This document shows, in pieces, positions 36,401-48,900 of a DNA stretch of 64,000 bases (its first letter is position 1; each line of letters opens with the position of its first letter). The notes under the pieces were generated by a model. It had not been told where the DNA came from, searched no databases, and was given only the letters and a program-made list of their open reading frames with translations. Origin of the DNA: Blastomussa wellsi (taxonomy: Eukaryota; Cnidaria; Anthozoa; Scleractinia; Plerogyridae); contig OX393569.1 in NCBI GenBank assembly GCA_947652115.1, forward strand, positions 22,488,896 through 22,552,895. The letters are read 5' to 3'. The translations under genes were made by a program, and so were the position numbers.

Positions 36401-39400
36401 ATTCTAGAAGAAATCGCAATAGACACCCCAATCAGACAAAAGGAAGAAGAAATTTTAAAAGAAGCACAAGAACTCCATTTGGCATCACTTGAGCTGGCTA
36501 GGTAATATCAAGTATTAAACATTGCATTAATTTGTCCTTACACTAATACTTTCACCAGTGAAATATAAAGCAATTTGACACCTGAATACTTCACTGACTA
36601 GCCGTTTTTTTTTTGTTTCGTTTTTGGTGCTGCCTTTAGTCTCGTCAGAGTTAGTGGTCTCATCTGTCTCGCACCTGCCGCCTTCTCCAGATATACCCAG
36701 CATCGACTGCTAATGAGATGCAAGCGCCTTATGACAAGCATCACAAAGTGTCCTCATCGATAAAAGTTCATTAAAACACACATAATGCTGTCAAATATGA
36801 AGTAATAATTTATGAAGATGGAAAATAGCCCAGTCAGATATGAAGTAATTGACTGAACAATGCCTGCGTTCAATCCTGGACATAAGTGGCCTAATCTTAC
36901 TTGCTATCTTTTCAATCATTCCCCAGGAAATCATTTGGGGAAAGTAATGTTCAAACAGCTAAACACTATGGGAATTTAGGTCGGCTTTATCAATCCATGA
37001 GAAGATATGAGGTAAGTAAGAAACAATAAACTAACAAACGGAACGTTTACCTTCTGCAACATCATTATTTTAAGAACAATTTTTCTTGGACTTGATTTTT
37101 CTTGGACAAGTCCGCCCAAGAGGGAAAGGTGCAGTGAGGATATCCAGTGAAATGTGGTCAGACCACAACACTGGGAACAGGGACCGGGAACCTCGTTCCC
37201 TAATCTTTGTGAGAAGTGCGTGGGTTCTTTAACTCAGGGTTTGAGACTAATTGTAGCCAACTGCACCACCACCACCATTTGGCTTTGTCTGCCACATTAG
37301 AATAGCTAATGTGCTAACCTCTTTGGCTTGTGAAAAAACTCAGAATGGTCAATAGTTCTTGATAGAAATCAATACATCAGGCTCGTGGAAAAGAAAAAAA
37401 GCTTTTTGCGTCTTTTGCTTGTAAAACCTGACAGGTCCCTAACCAATAGGCTTGCGGTGTCATGTTGACCAGCTTCATTATGAACAATGATTGTTTGATC
37501 TCAGAAACACTGATGTGTTAATCTACCACACAATATGCGCGAACCGATTGTTAGAAGTTTTTCTGGAAAAAAGAAACAGTTTTAAGACAAAACAATGTTT
37601 GCGCAACAGTTTGATTGGCTGTCAAGTAACATGGGTGGACGTCACAAGTAACACAGGCTCAGGTAGCATGTTTGACATGAAGACGGTCTGAAAGCAATTC
37701 CCTCTGTAACATGTGGTTTTTTATTCTCTTACTTTAGGAAGCGGAGACAATGCATAAGAAAGCAATTGAAATCAAAGAAAGAATACTGGGCAGCGAGGTA
37801 CTGTAAATGATGTCAGACTGGATGCGTGAGTTTTAAGTGGTGTAATGCAGCAGGTGATCAGCCAGTTTTCTGTCTTGTTGCAGGACTATGAAGTGGCGCT
37901 GTCATTAGGTCATCTAGCATCACTGTACAACTATGACATGGAGGAATATGTAAAGGCTGAACAGCTCTACCTCAGGTCTATTGCAATAGGTGAGTCTAGA
38001 GTTTGCATCCTATATGCTGTTCGCATACGTTTGTCACAGACAGTGGGTGTTTTATTTTTCAACCTATTTTCGTTCAAAGGTCATGCATCATACTAGCTTG
38101 TTATCGTATTCTACTGTTTCACAATCTATTAAATGACTTAAATCATGCTGGTTCGAGGGTCCCCCATTAGGGTTCTTCAATCCCGCCATCCCGACCAAAA
38201 TGTTTTTATCAGCCACTCCCGATTTAGTCTGCGTTACAATCGGACGTGTCACGTAATCCTCCTTATACCAACGGTTTTGATGAAACCTACTCCCAATCCC
38301 GACCAGAAGTTTTTCTTGTGGATGGATATTCCGCCCTAACTCTGGTATAGTTATTTCTTCATTTTTCCTTCAATTGCATCACTAACGCGCGCCACTTCTA
38401 TCATTTGATCACCGGAAAACATGTCAGTTAGAGATCGTGGCGATCGAAGGAAAGCATTACACGGATACAAGAACCTAACACTTGCAACTGCAGTCACATA
38501 AAAACATATAACAGCAACATATTTTTTTCGCAATGGATAACACGACCCAACCGGAAATTCTGTTACTGGAGCTACTGATGCGAGTATTTTTTTCATCAAA
38601 CGTCAGTCCCCAAAGTAAACGCCGGTTTCAAATAAACGCCGGGTCTGCCACGTCGAGTTTTAAATGAACGCCACCGGCGATTGATCGAGATCCCAGCGTT
38701 TATCAGAGGTCCGGTATTTATTTGAATTTGGCATTACACCAGGCGACCCCGCTCCAACAGTTCAGCTTACCCGCATACCAAGTTGGTGGTATATTTTTCC
38801 TTTTTTCTCTGAACTTTTTTGTTACATAATTATATGGAAAATCAGTAAAAAGCGAGGCTTTCAAAAGTAATACAGAAATACCCTTGCTTAATAAACGCCG
38901 GGTTAACAAGGCCGAGTTTTATATAAACAGCGGGGACGTCTAATCAAGAAAATACGGCACTTCTTACTAACCAGGAAACCTTTCCAAGGTTTAAATTGAC
39001 CCGTACACGTTCCAAGATGGGACTTCATCACCACCACTGTCGGTTGTTGGGAAATGATTGCTCTTCCGATTCTTCCCGAATACTGCCTCGTAAAATTGCT
39101 CATTTTCGTGTCTCGTTCATAGATAGCTACAATCCTGAATCCCCTTCCCTTTTACCTCTACAATCCCGGATCCCGCCCTTCAAATAAGTCAAATCCGGGC
39201 CTGGGAGCAATATTATAACTATAGTCTTTCTTTATCAGGGAGAAAGTTGTTTGGTGATGGTTACAGTGGTCTCGAGTACGACTACAGAGGGCTTATTAAT
39301 CTTTATGACACTCAAGGTAACTTCTAATATTAAAGGAAACTATCTTAGTGCCATAAATCAATTGGAGAATTCAAATGTTGTGGAAAGAAGTCTGAATGGA

Positions 39401-39811
39401 TAGTAGATGTTAAGCTTGACAGTTGGGAAGTTTTGTCAGTAATTTATATAGTTTGTATATAGTTTTTATCTTTTCTATATATATTGTAATGTTTTTAGGA
39501 TTTTTATAGTTAATTATATTTTCAGTTGTCCAGGGCACCCCTTGATAACAGCATTTTGCTGACGGGTTTACCCTTGTTAAATATGTTTATATTATTATTA
39601 CTATTATTATTATTAATCAGTATCTCTCTTACAATTTAAATGTTCTTTCTTGCAAGGTAATTTCGACTGCATGGAAAGATATCATCAGACGCTTATGGAT
39701 TGGAAAGATTTACGCGAAAATGCAAGCAAGACGGAATCAGCGCATGATAAGACCCCTGATCCGTGGCCTACAGGACAGTTTATACAGCATTTCCTCAGTC
39801 AGCCAGATTAG
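25852..39811 (+). CDS. APPBP2: Amyloid protein-binding protein 2 (PAT1), TPR protein, 17 exons
   Basis: The exons are 25852-25980, 26099-26187, 29772-29935, 30480-30600, 31997-32168, 32407-32463, 33975-34007, 34167-34234, 34366-34471, 35202-35326, 35569-35654, 36396-36501, 36927-37011, 37738-37797, 37884-37989, 39239-39316 and 39657-39811. Every junction keeps phase and gives 579 residues (human 585). Diagnostic strings include FLSEAGWYDNAEKIL, ATAHEDLGYALYVHEYS, QDHLLLASSKRVKALILEEI, TAKHYGNLGRLYQSMR, EVALSLGHLASLYNYDM and GYSGLEYDYRGLI. Helical TPR repeats run through most of the protein. In mammals it binds the basolateral sorting signal of APP, associates with microtubules, and serves as a substrate receptor of a CUL2 ubiquitin ligase. 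Introns hold two SINEs and several foldback elements. An in-frame upstream ATG at 25744 is possible, but 25852 has the better context (AAACATGGCG). Confidence 0.95.
27246..27541 (-). mobile_element. tRNA-derived SINE, copy 2
   Basis: On the minus strand it begins AGGGAGGCATGGTGGCCTAA with the A-box-like GCCTAATGGTTAGTGC. The B-box-like GGTTTGAGCTC and the conserved CTTGGGCAAGACACTTTACT follow, then GCGATGGACTAGCATCCC. It shares the body of the other two copies and lies in APPBP2 intron 2. Confidence 0.8.
28498..28606 (-). repeat. Dispersed repeat, copy 2
   Basis: The reverse complement contains TTCTTGTCAACACTCAAAGC and GGCCAATCACATTTG, matching the copy at 14478-14585. It is in an APPBP2 intron. 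Confidence 0.5.
29217..29570. mobile_element. Foldback element rich in CTCAGACC motifs
   Basis: The left side repeats CTCAGACC(CAAAAAA), and the right side repeats the reverse complement GGGTCTGAG. GGTGTCTCGAAAGCTCAGAC at the left end mirrors GTCTGAGTTTTCGAGACACC. It sits just before APPBP2 exon 3. The arms combine inverted and tandem structure. Confidence 0.65.
30629..30716 (-). repeat. (AAT)n plus ACTTTATTATATAGCGC retroelement tail
   Basis: AATAATAATAATAATT followed by ATACTTTATTATATAGCGCC is the reverse complement of a 3' tail common on invertebrate retroelement copies. A related GCGCTATATAAG...TTATTATTATT string lies in the opposite sense near 60965-61017. Element boundaries are unclear. 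Confidence 0.35.
31549..31855 (+). mobile_element. tRNA-derived SINE, copy 3 (fullest)
   Basis: It has an A-box-like ACCTAATGGTTAGTGC and a good B box, GGGTTCAAGCC. The shared body follows (CTTGGGCAAGACACTTTACT, ATGGGTACCGGCGAATTTAC, CTGCGATGGACTAGCAGCCC). It also has a 3' part, AAGCTCCGGCCTGATGGGCC, shared with copy 2 but missing from copy 1. It lies in an APPBP2 intron. Confidence 0.82.
32499..32658. mobile_element. Foldback element in an APPBP2 intron
   Basis: TTTTCATAAATGGCGGCCAA is mirrored by TTGGCAGCCATTTATGAAAA. The inner arms (ATTAACCTCACTAACCTTAT against AACAAGGTTAGTGAGGTCAA) also pair. It is about 160 bp and non-coding. Confidence 0.72.
34800..35100. repeat. Imperfect inverted and tandem GGAAACATTTGTTGCAGAC-type repeat
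   Basis: GAAACATTTGTTGCAGACAG, GTGTCTGCAACAATGTTGCG and GGGAAACATTTGTGAAGAC recur on both strands between APPBP2 exons 9 and 10. It is probably a dispersed repeat whose ends I cannot define. Confidence 0.4.
35770..36262. mobile_element. TIR element with CAGTGAAACCC ends
   Basis: The left arm (CAGTGAAACCCAGAAAACCG, then AACCAATCAGATGCAAGATG) is mirrored by the right arm (CATCTTGCATCTGATTGGTC, ending ATGGGTTTCACTG). The arms are about 85 bp and the whole is about 490 bp, with no open reading frame of note. It is a non-autonomous DNA transposon in an APPBP2 intron. Confidence 0.72.
38600..38960. repeat. Repeat with AATAAACGCCGGG motifs
   Basis: CAAATAAACGCCGGGTCTGC, AATGAACGCCACCGGCG, CAGCGTTTATCAGAGGTCCG and AATAAACGCCGGGTTAACAA occur within 360 bp on both strands. 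It is probably the interior of a non-autonomous transposon in the second-to-last large APPBP2 intron. Confidence 0.45.
39520..39618 (+). repeat. LINE-type 3' tail
   Basis: AGGGCACCCCTTGATAACAG...TTGCTGACGGGTTTACCC followed by AAATATG and a (TTA)n run resembles the 3' terminus of a truncated non-LTR retrotransposon. It lies in the last APPBP2 intron. No reverse-transcriptase sequence is attached. Confidence 0.4.
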
Positions 39812-41499
39812 CAATATGTTGCTATTAAACTATCTCCTTTACGAAAATGCCATGAAAGGATTTGACAAGTGACCTGGCTTCAACAGGATGGCTGCAGTGC
39901 TTGTGATAAATCAAAAGGGAAATGAACAATATGTTACAAGATGCTGGATGCCGTGCTTTAGCGGGCACTCGTTGCAGACACTGACCTGACAACAGCGAAA
40001 AGACGTTTGTTGCTCATGTTGAATTTATGCAGTTGATGACCATGTTTACTCATAAGTGCATTGCATCAATAACTGCTTTTGTCAACGGTCGCTAAGCATT
40101 ATTAAACGATCAGTTACATGTGACCAAAAACGTATTAGCTATAAATCGTGAAGTTATTTTGGTTATTCAAACAGTTCAGTTTATACTGGCGTTGCAAAGC
40201 TTACCTGAACTTGACGGCGAATGGTTAACAAAGGTACAGAGTCCAGACTGCTAGCGGCAAGCGCTATGCTCGTCACCAGTGCGGCGCTGGCATGATTCTC
40301 GTTTCTTTGACACACAAATTGTCTCTGCAATGCAACCTTTGAGAATTATTGAAGAAAGCTACTTATGCAGTAATCTACTGCCAGCAGCCACAATTCCTAG
40401 ATATTTTCTCCTCAGCACTTCTTATGGTTTGCTTTTCATACTTCTGACATCACGTGGGTTTTTAGTGGAGGTAATTCACTCAGAATCACATGACACCTCA
40501 AGGTAAAAACAGAATATGGGTTAACTTTAATTAATTCTTACTCGGACGGGAAACCATCTGTTACACTTTTAGGGAGAGCTGGGTTTAAATTAAACAAATG
40601 CAAATTAATGTAGCTATATAGTCTTGCTTTGTAAACTAAACTTGTATATTGTGAAATAGTTACGTAAAGGGTAATAACATCTGCTGAAATCACTGACTGG
40701 TTACTTCAGCCAGACCTGTTTTAAACGAAGACAGCAATGAATAAAGAATTCAACATACCAAACGATTTTTCAGAAAATGAAAAAGTTGCACTGATAGAAA
40801 ATATATGAACCCCTAATTGCTGTAACGTTCCCATATAAAAAAACTAGAAAGGAAAAATAAATGAATTAGGTTACTCGTGATATGTGGTATCCACAATTCA
40901 CAGCAATACCCACATAACAGTTGGAGACTGAATTGAAGTATGAGAAGGAAAAGTTAAAAACCTGTTATTTTGTAGTAATTATAGCTGCTTGGAGAGTAAT
41001 AATCCAAAAACCAGTTTGTTTTTGTAATTATTTTTCCTTTTTTTCTTTTGTCTAACAACGTTATCACTTGCAATTAGGTGTATGTCGAAAAACATACCTC
41101 TAAGCTGAAATACAGCAACCTTTTCTTTCCTTGTATCCAATCAGCTCCCCTTTAAAAACTTGGTCAGTGTTAAATTTTACTACGGTCAAGAACAACTACT
41201 TGAATAGCAGTTATCAATAATGTGCTGACCACTTATAGCTATAGAAATGTCATCAAACAGTTTGTTTCCCATATACGCAAATGAAATCTATTGAATAATT
41301 TACCTGAAGGCATTCGAAATGAGGTTTTTTATCGTACTTTCTTAATTAGTCCCTGTAAAATAGTCAACACTGCAAAGTACAGCAATGAGAGAGCAAATGA
41401 CGTGTTGTTTTATATCGATCATTGTCAAAATTGCCGCTGACAAAAAGGTTGTATGTGGTGGCAAATTAGCCCGGTAATCCCGTATTCTAACTGTAAAAA
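39812..41499. other. Intergenic region APPBP2-satellite
   Basis: It holds the APPBP2 3' flank (an AATAAA occurs near 40740). I find no gene, RNA gene or defined mobile element here. Degenerate satellite-like words begin near 41500. Confidence 0.5.
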
Positions 41500-41795
41500 T
41501 ACACAAGCATCTTTATCACTTATTCCTTCATCGTTGACACTTAATAAATAAACACCGCGACTTAATAACTTCTCTGAGTCACTGATGAAAGACAGATGAT
41601 ATATACACACCATAACTTTATCACTTCTTCACTGATGATTGACGCCAGATATATACACACCGCAACTTTAAAACTTCTTCATTGATGATTGACACATGAT
41701 ATATACACACCGCAACTTTATAACTTCTTCCGTGATGATTGACACATGATATACACACACCACAACTTTATAACTTTTTCCTTGATGATTGACAC

Positions 41796-44740
41796 ATGAT
41801 ATATACACACCGCAACTTTATAACTTCTTCACTGATGATTGACACATGATATATACACACCGCAACTTTATAACATCTTCCTTGATGATTGCCACATGAT
41901 ATATACACACCGCAACTTTATAACATCTTCACTGATGATTGACACATGATATATACACACCGCAACTTTATAACATCTTCCTTCATGATTGGTACCTGAT
42001 ATATATACACCGCAACTTTATAACATCTTCACTGATGATTGATACATGATATATACACACCGCAACTTTATAACTTCTTCACTGATGATTGACACATGAT
42101 ATATACACACCGCAACTTTATAACTTTTTCGCTGATGATTGAGAGATGATATATGCACACCGAAACTTTATAACATCTTCCTTGATGATTGACACATGAT
42201 ATATACACACCGCAACTTCATAACTTTTTCGCTGATGATTGAGAGATGATATATGCACACCGAAACTTTATAACATCTTCCTTGATGATTGACACATGAT
42301 ATATACACACTGCAACTTTATAACTTTTTCGCTGATGATTGAGAGATGATATATACACACCGAAACTTTATAACATCTTCCTTGATGATTGACACATGAT
42401 ATATACACACCGTAACTTTATAACTTCTTCACTGATGATTGACACATGGTATATACACACCGCAACTTTATAACATCTTCCTTGATGATTGCCACATGAT
42501 ATATACACACCGCAACTTTATAACTTCTTCACTGATGATTGGTACCTGATATATACACACCGCAACTTTATAACTTCTTCACTGATGATTGACACATGAT
42601 GTATACACACCGCAACTTTATAACTTCTTCACTGATGATTGACACACGATATATACACACCGAAACTTTATAACATCTTCCTTGATCATTGGTACCTGAT
42701 ATATACACACCGCAACTTTATAACTTCTTCACTGATGATTGACACATGATGTATACACACCGCAACTTTATAACTTCTTCACTGATGATTGACACATGAT
42801 ATATAAACACCGCAACTTTATAACTTTTTCGCTGATGATTGAGAGATGATATATACACACCGAAACTTTATAACATCTTCCTTGATAATTGACACATGAT
42901 ATATACAAACCGCAACTTTATAACATCTTCCTTGATGATTGACACATGATATATACACACTGCAACTTTATAACTTTTTCGCTGATGATTGAGAGATGAT
43001 ATATACACACCGAAACTTTATAACATCTTCCTTGATGATTGACACATGATATATACAAACCGCAACTTAATAACTTCTTCACTGATGATTGGTACCTGAT
43101 ATATACACACCGCAACTTTATAACTTCTTCACTGATGATTGACACATGATATATACACACCGCAACTTTATAACTTCTTCACTGATGATTGGTACCTGAT
43201 ATATACACACCGCAACTTTATAACTTCTTCACTGATGATTGGTACCTGATATATACACACCGCAACTTTATAACTTCTTCACTGATGATTGACACATGAT
43301 ATATACACACCGCAACTTTATAACATCTTCCTTGATGATTGCCACATGATATATACACACCGCAACTTTATAACATCTTCACTGATGATTGACACATGAT
43401 ATATACACACCGCAACTTTATAACATCTTCCTTCATGATTGGTACCTGATATATATACACCGCAACTTTATAACATCTTCACTGATGATTGATACATGAT
43501 ATATACACACCGCAACTTTATAACTTCTTCACTGATGATTGACACATGATATATACACACCGCAACTTTATAACTTTTTCGCTGATGATTGAGAGATGAT
43601 ATATGCACACCGAAACTTTATAACATCTTCCTTGATGATTGACACATGATATATACACACCGCAACTTCATAACTTTTTCGCTGATGATTGAGAGATGAT
43701 ATATGCACACCGAAACTTTATAACATCTTCCTTGATGATTGACACATGATATATACACACTGCAACTTTATAACTTTTTCGCTGATGATTGAGAGATGAT
43801 ATATACACACCGAAACTTTATAACATCTTCCTTGATGATTGACACATGATATATACACACCGTAACTTTATAACTTCTTCACTGATGATTGACACATGGT
43901 ATATACACACCGCAACTTTATAACATCTTCCTTGATGATTGCCACATGATATATACACACCGCAACTTTATAACTTCTTCACTGATGATTGGTACCTGAT
44001 ATATACACACCGCAACTTTATAACTTCTTCACTGATGATTGACACATGATGTATACACACCGCAACTTTATAACTTCTTCACTGATGATTGACACACGAT
44101 ATATACACACCGAAACTTTATAACATCTTCCTTGATCATTGGTACCTGATATATACACACCGCAACTTTATAACTTCTTCACTGATGATTGACACATGAT
44201 GTATACACACCGCAACTTTATAACTTCTTCACTGATGATTGACACATGATATATAAACACCGCAACTTTATAACTTTTTCGCTGATGATTGAGAGATGAT
44301 ATATACACACCGAAACTTTATAACATCTTCCTTGATAATTGACACATGATATATACAAACCGCAACTTTATAACATCTTCCTTGATGATTGACACATGAT
44401 ATATACACACTGCAACTTTATAACTTTTTCGCTGATGATTGAGAGATGATATATACACACCGAAACTTTATAACATCTTCCTTGATGATTGACACATGAT
44501 ATATACAAACCGCAACTTAATAACTTCTTCACTGATGATTGGTACCTGATATATACACACCGCAACTTTATAACTTCTTCACTGATGATTGACACATGAT
44601 ATATACACACCGCAACTTTATAACTTCTTCACTGATGATTGGTACCTGATATATACACACCGCAACTTTATAACTTCTTCACTGATGATTGGTACCTGAT
44701 ATATACACACCGCAACTTTATAACTTCTTCACTGATGATT
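41796..44740. repeat. Higher-order duplication with 1450-bp period inside the satellite
   Basis: The variant-monomer order repeats with an offset of 1450 bp (29 monomers). For example, the rare CTTCATGATTGGTACCTGAT occurs at 41981 and 43431, and the block 42918-43160 is identical to 44368-44610. By eye the match runs from about 41796/43246 to about 43290/44740, and I saw no differences within it. Confidence 0.85.
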
Positions 44741-45687
44741 GGTACCTAATATATACACACCGCAACTTTATAAGTTCTTCACTGATGATTGACACATGAT
44801 ATATACACACCGAAACTTTATAACATCTTCCTTGATCATTGGTACCTGATATATACACACCGCAACTTTATAACTTCTTCACTGATGATTGACACATGAT
44901 ATATACACACCGAAACTTTATTACATCTTCCTTGATGATTGACAAATGATATATACACACCGCAACTTTATAACTTCTTCACTGATGATTGGTACCTGAT
45001 ATATACACACCGCAACTTTATAAGTTCTTCACTGATGATTGACACATGATATATACACACCGAAACTTTATAACATCATCCTTGATCATTGGTACCTGAT
45101 ATATACACACCGCAACTTTATAACTTCTTCACCGATGATTGACACATGATATATACACACCGCAACTTTATATCTTCTTCACCGATGATTGACACATGAT
45201 ATATACACACCGCAACTTTATAACATCTTCACTGATGATTGGCACATGATATATACACACCGCAACTTTATAACTTCTTCACTGATTATTGACACATGAT
45301 ATATACACACCGCAACTTTATAACATCTTCACTGATGATTGACACATGATATATACACACCGCAACTTTATAACTTCTTCACTGATGATTGACACATGAT
45401 ATATACACACCGCAACTTTATAACTTCTTCACTGATGATTGACACATGATATATACACACCGCAACTTTATAACTTCTTCACTGATGATTGACACATGAT
45501 ATATACACACCGCAACTTTATAACATCTTCCTTGATGATTGCCACATGATATATACACACCGCAACTTTATAACATCTTCCTTGATGATTGACACATGAT
45601 ATATACACACCACAACTTTATAACTTCTTCACTGATGATTGACACATGATATATACACACCGTAACTTTATAACTTCTTCACTGATG

Positions 45688-45692
45688 ATTGG
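45688..45692. repeat. Target-site duplication, left (ATTGG)
   Basis: ATTGG lies directly before the 5' LTR and again directly after the 3' LTR (50395-50399). Removing the element and one copy restores an ordinary satellite monomer (GATGATTGGTACCTGATATA). Confidence 0.9.
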
Positions 45693-45854
45693 TGTAATGT
45701 CGTTAATTATTCATGAGTTTATCACATGTAAACTTAGGTCACGTGATCAGGGAGTGAAATTAGAGAATGAGTTGAACATGCAAGCATGGCGTTGTGTTTC
45801 GTTTAACTCCGTAGAAAACACTCCCACACTCAGCCATTCGGGCACGATAGCACA
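45693..45854 (+). repeat. 5' LTR, 162 bp
   Basis: It starts TGTAATGTCG and ends GATAGCACA, with the canonical TG...CA ends. By eye every base matches the 3' LTR. Confidence 0.95.
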
Positions 45855-45856
45855 TC

Positions 45857-45872
45857 TGGCGACGAGGATGGG
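45857..45872 (+). promoter_or_regulatory. Primer-binding site for tRNA-Ser(GCT)
   Basis: TGGCGACGAGGATGGG, two bases after the LTR, is the exact complement of the 3' end (including CCA) of animal tRNA-Ser(GCT). The match continues with GATTTG, one mismatch against the tRNA T arm. Confidence 0.85.
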
Positions 45873-45993
45873 ATTTGATGGGATCATCAATCTAATATCT
45901 ACAACAGCCCTGGTTTTCATCGAAGAATTCTCTGTACAAAGTTTTCGTGGAAGCACGTGCTGATTTGCGACGCGCTCGACTCAGTCAAACCTC

Positions 45994-48900
45994 ATGGCGG
46001 TTTCACTACCAAATTTTCCATCGTTTGATGTCCATGCCGACGGCAATGCGGGTCCCCGTTGGAAAAAATGGCTTGCTAGATTAGAGCGACTGTTCACTGG
46101 AATGAACATCACAACACCGAAACGAAAACGAGCCCTGTTACTTCATTATGCTGGTCCAGACGTAGACGAAATATTCGACACCTTACCAGAAACCGGGGGA
46201 GAGGGCGATTATGACACAGCGGTCGCCAAACTGAACGAATATTTCAACCCACAGGTCAACACCACTTACGAAGTGTACAATTTTCGACAGACAAAGCAAA
46301 AAGAAGGGGAATCGTTGGATAGTTATCACACCCGACTTCGTCAACTCGCGAAAACATGCGAATTCACCGATGTTGACAAAGAAATCAAAGAGCACATTGT
46401 ATTAACTTGCACTTCAAGTTCTTTACGACGCCGAGCGCTACGTGAAAATTTTTCGCTAGAAGCCCTATTGAAACATGGAAGAGCGTTAGAGCTAAGCGAT
46501 AAACAGGCAAAGGACGTGGAAAAAGTCGAAGGCGACGCCGTCAACAACATCAATTCAAAAGAAAGCGATCGACAAAGCCGCTACCGCGACCGAACCGAAG
46601 ATTCATTTCAGTCACGGCGCAAACGCTCGCAGTCACGCAATCGTCGTTTTGGAGGAAAGCAAGACAAATCTCCCAGGAAATGTGGCAATTGTGGTGGATA
46701 TGCTCCTCACAAAAACCCGTGTCCAGCGCGAGGAAAAACCTGTAAAGCTTGTGGAAAAATTGGTCATTTTGCTCATGTTTGCCGATCAAAACCTCGAACT
46801 GTGGCCCCCGTGAATACTGGTCAAATGTCTGATGAAGAATATGAGTATGTTTACACGATCAACTATCAAGAAAACAAGAAGCCACCAATGTGTCAACTGC
46901 AAATAAATGGAAAAACAGTGGAGATGATGATCGACTCGGGTGCATCTGTTAATCTTCTAGATGAAACGACTTTTCAAAGAATCAACAGTTCTGGCAACGA
47001 AAACCTGAAGCCTACTCACACCAAGATTTACTCCTATGGATGTGAAACTCCTCTTCCTCTGTTAGGAACTTTCACTGCAACTGTGAAATTTAGTAATGCG
47101 AGCATTTCTGCCCCATTACTTGTTGTAAAAGGAAGAAACGGAAATCTTCTCAGCTACCACACTGCACAGAAGCTTGGTCTAATTACAGTGTCTGTTAACA
47201 CTGCCACTATCACTGACAGGGATACAAACAACTCAGAGTCCCTAAAAGAAGAGTTTAAATCTTTGTTCGGAGGCATAGGAAAAGTACCAAACAAAGAAGT
47301 GAAGTTGCATATTGACCCTGATGTGACACCCCGAGAACAGCCCCATCGACGAATTCCTTTCCATGTTAGAGAAGATGTAGAGAAAGAGCTCAAGAGGCTT
47401 GAGAAGTTAGACATCATTGAAACAGTTGAGGGACCTACACCCTGGATAAGTCCTATCGTTGTTGTACCCAAGAAATCTGGAGAAGTTAGAATCTGTGTTG
47501 ACATGCGTGAGGCAAACAAAGCAATCAAGAGGGAAAAACATCTTATGCCAACAATCGATGACCTTATCGCTGATTTGAATGGCGCGACCCACTTCAGTAC
47601 ATTAGATCTGTCCTCAGGATACCACCAGCTCGAGTTAGCACCAGAATGCCGTTATGTCACAACCTTCAGCACACATGCCGGTCTAAGGAGATACAAACGT
47701 CTGCCATTTGGAATTAATGCAGCATCAGAAATCTTCCAAGAAGCAATAAGAGAGATCCTTACTGGTTTACCTGGATGTAAAAACACTTCAGATGACATCA
47801 TAGTATTCGGGAAAGGTCAAGAAGAGCATGACAAGAACCTCCGTGGTGTTCTTCAGAGGCTCAAAGAAAACAACCTTCGCCTGAACAAAGACAAGTGCGA
47901 GTTCTCCAAGACTGAAATCAAGTTCTATGGTCACATTTTCGGCTCTAGTGGTCTACTGCCTGACCCAGTCAAAGTTGAAGCAATCCACAAGGCAAGACCT
48001 CCTCAGAACTCTAGTGAAGTGAAGTCTCTGCTTGGCATGGCACAGTATGTATCTCGGTTCATACCAAATTATGCCACAATCACTACCCCTCTGCGCCTGC
48101 TGACACGACAGGACACGCCCTGGAAATGGGAGCAAGAAGAACAAAGAGCATTGGACAAGCTGAAAGAAGCCCTTGTTGGAGATCAAGTGATGTCTTATTT
48201 TGATCCAAGAAAGAAGACTGAAATCATTGTCGATGCAAGTCCAGCTGGTCTTGGTGGTTTACTTGTGCAAGAAGGCAAAGTTCTTAGTTATGCAAGTCGT
48301 GCCCTGAGTGATGTTGAAAACCGCTACTCCCAAACAGAGAGAGAGATGCTTGCTGTAGTATGGGGAGTGGAACATTTTCATCTGTACGTTTATGGTGCCC
48401 AGTTCTCTGTCATCACTGATCACAAGCCCCTCATTGGCATCTTTAAGAACCACAAGCAAACTTCACCGCGAATTGAACGGTGGAAACTTCGACTCATGCC
48501 CTATGATTGTCAGCTAATCTATCGACCTGGAAGAGACGCAGAAAACCCTGCTGACTTCATGAGCCGACATCCCAGTTCCACAGTACCAGAAGAACAAAAT
48601 CTGGCTGAAGATTATGTCAACTATGTATGCACTAATGCTGTACCAAAAGCAATGACACTTGAAGAAATCAAACAAGAAACCAAACATGATGCAGAGATGC
48701 AAGCTGTCATCAAAGCTGTAGAAACTGACCAGTGGAGTAACCAAGAAGTCCAAAACTACAAGAGAATCAAGGACGAACTATCAGTGTTCAATGGACTAGT
48801 GCTTAGAAGAAACAGAATTGTCATACCATCTACTCTCCGAAGTAAAGCAGTAGACCTGGCACATGGCGGTCACCAGGGAATTGTGAAGACAAAGCAACTG

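Larger units (their letters stand above)
41500..45692. repeat. 50-bp tandem satellite, main block
   Basis: About 82 head-to-tail monomers of exactly 50 bp each contain ATATACACACCGCAACTTTA and CTGATGATTGACACATGAT or variants. Variation is concentrated at a few sites: GACACATGAT, GGTACCTGAT, GAGAGATGAT or GCCACATGAT; ACTGATG, CTTGATG or GCTGATG; TAACTTCTTC, TAACATCTTC or TAACTTTTTC. The left edge decays gradually from about 41640 back to 41500. The right edge is the 5' LTR of the retrotransposon. Short open frames on the minus strand follow from the repeat and are not genes. Confidence 0.95.

Noticed and set aside
40279..40506. A 75-residue plus-strand open frame after APPBP2
   Set aside because: No recognisable similarity or neighbouring splice-consistent exons. 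Probably chance or 3' untranslated sequence.
42918..43160. An 80-residue open frame on the minus strand, repeated identically at 44368-44610
   Set aside because: It is made entirely of 50-bp satellite monomers read in three frames. It is a by-product of the repeat, not a conserved protein.
41500..45692. A CRISPR array (regular repeats)
   Set aside because: The whole 50-bp unit is repeated with no unique spacers, and the genome is eukaryotic.
47154..48753. Several minus-strand open frames over the retrotransposon
   Set aside because: They are antisense shadows of the Gag-Pol frame.
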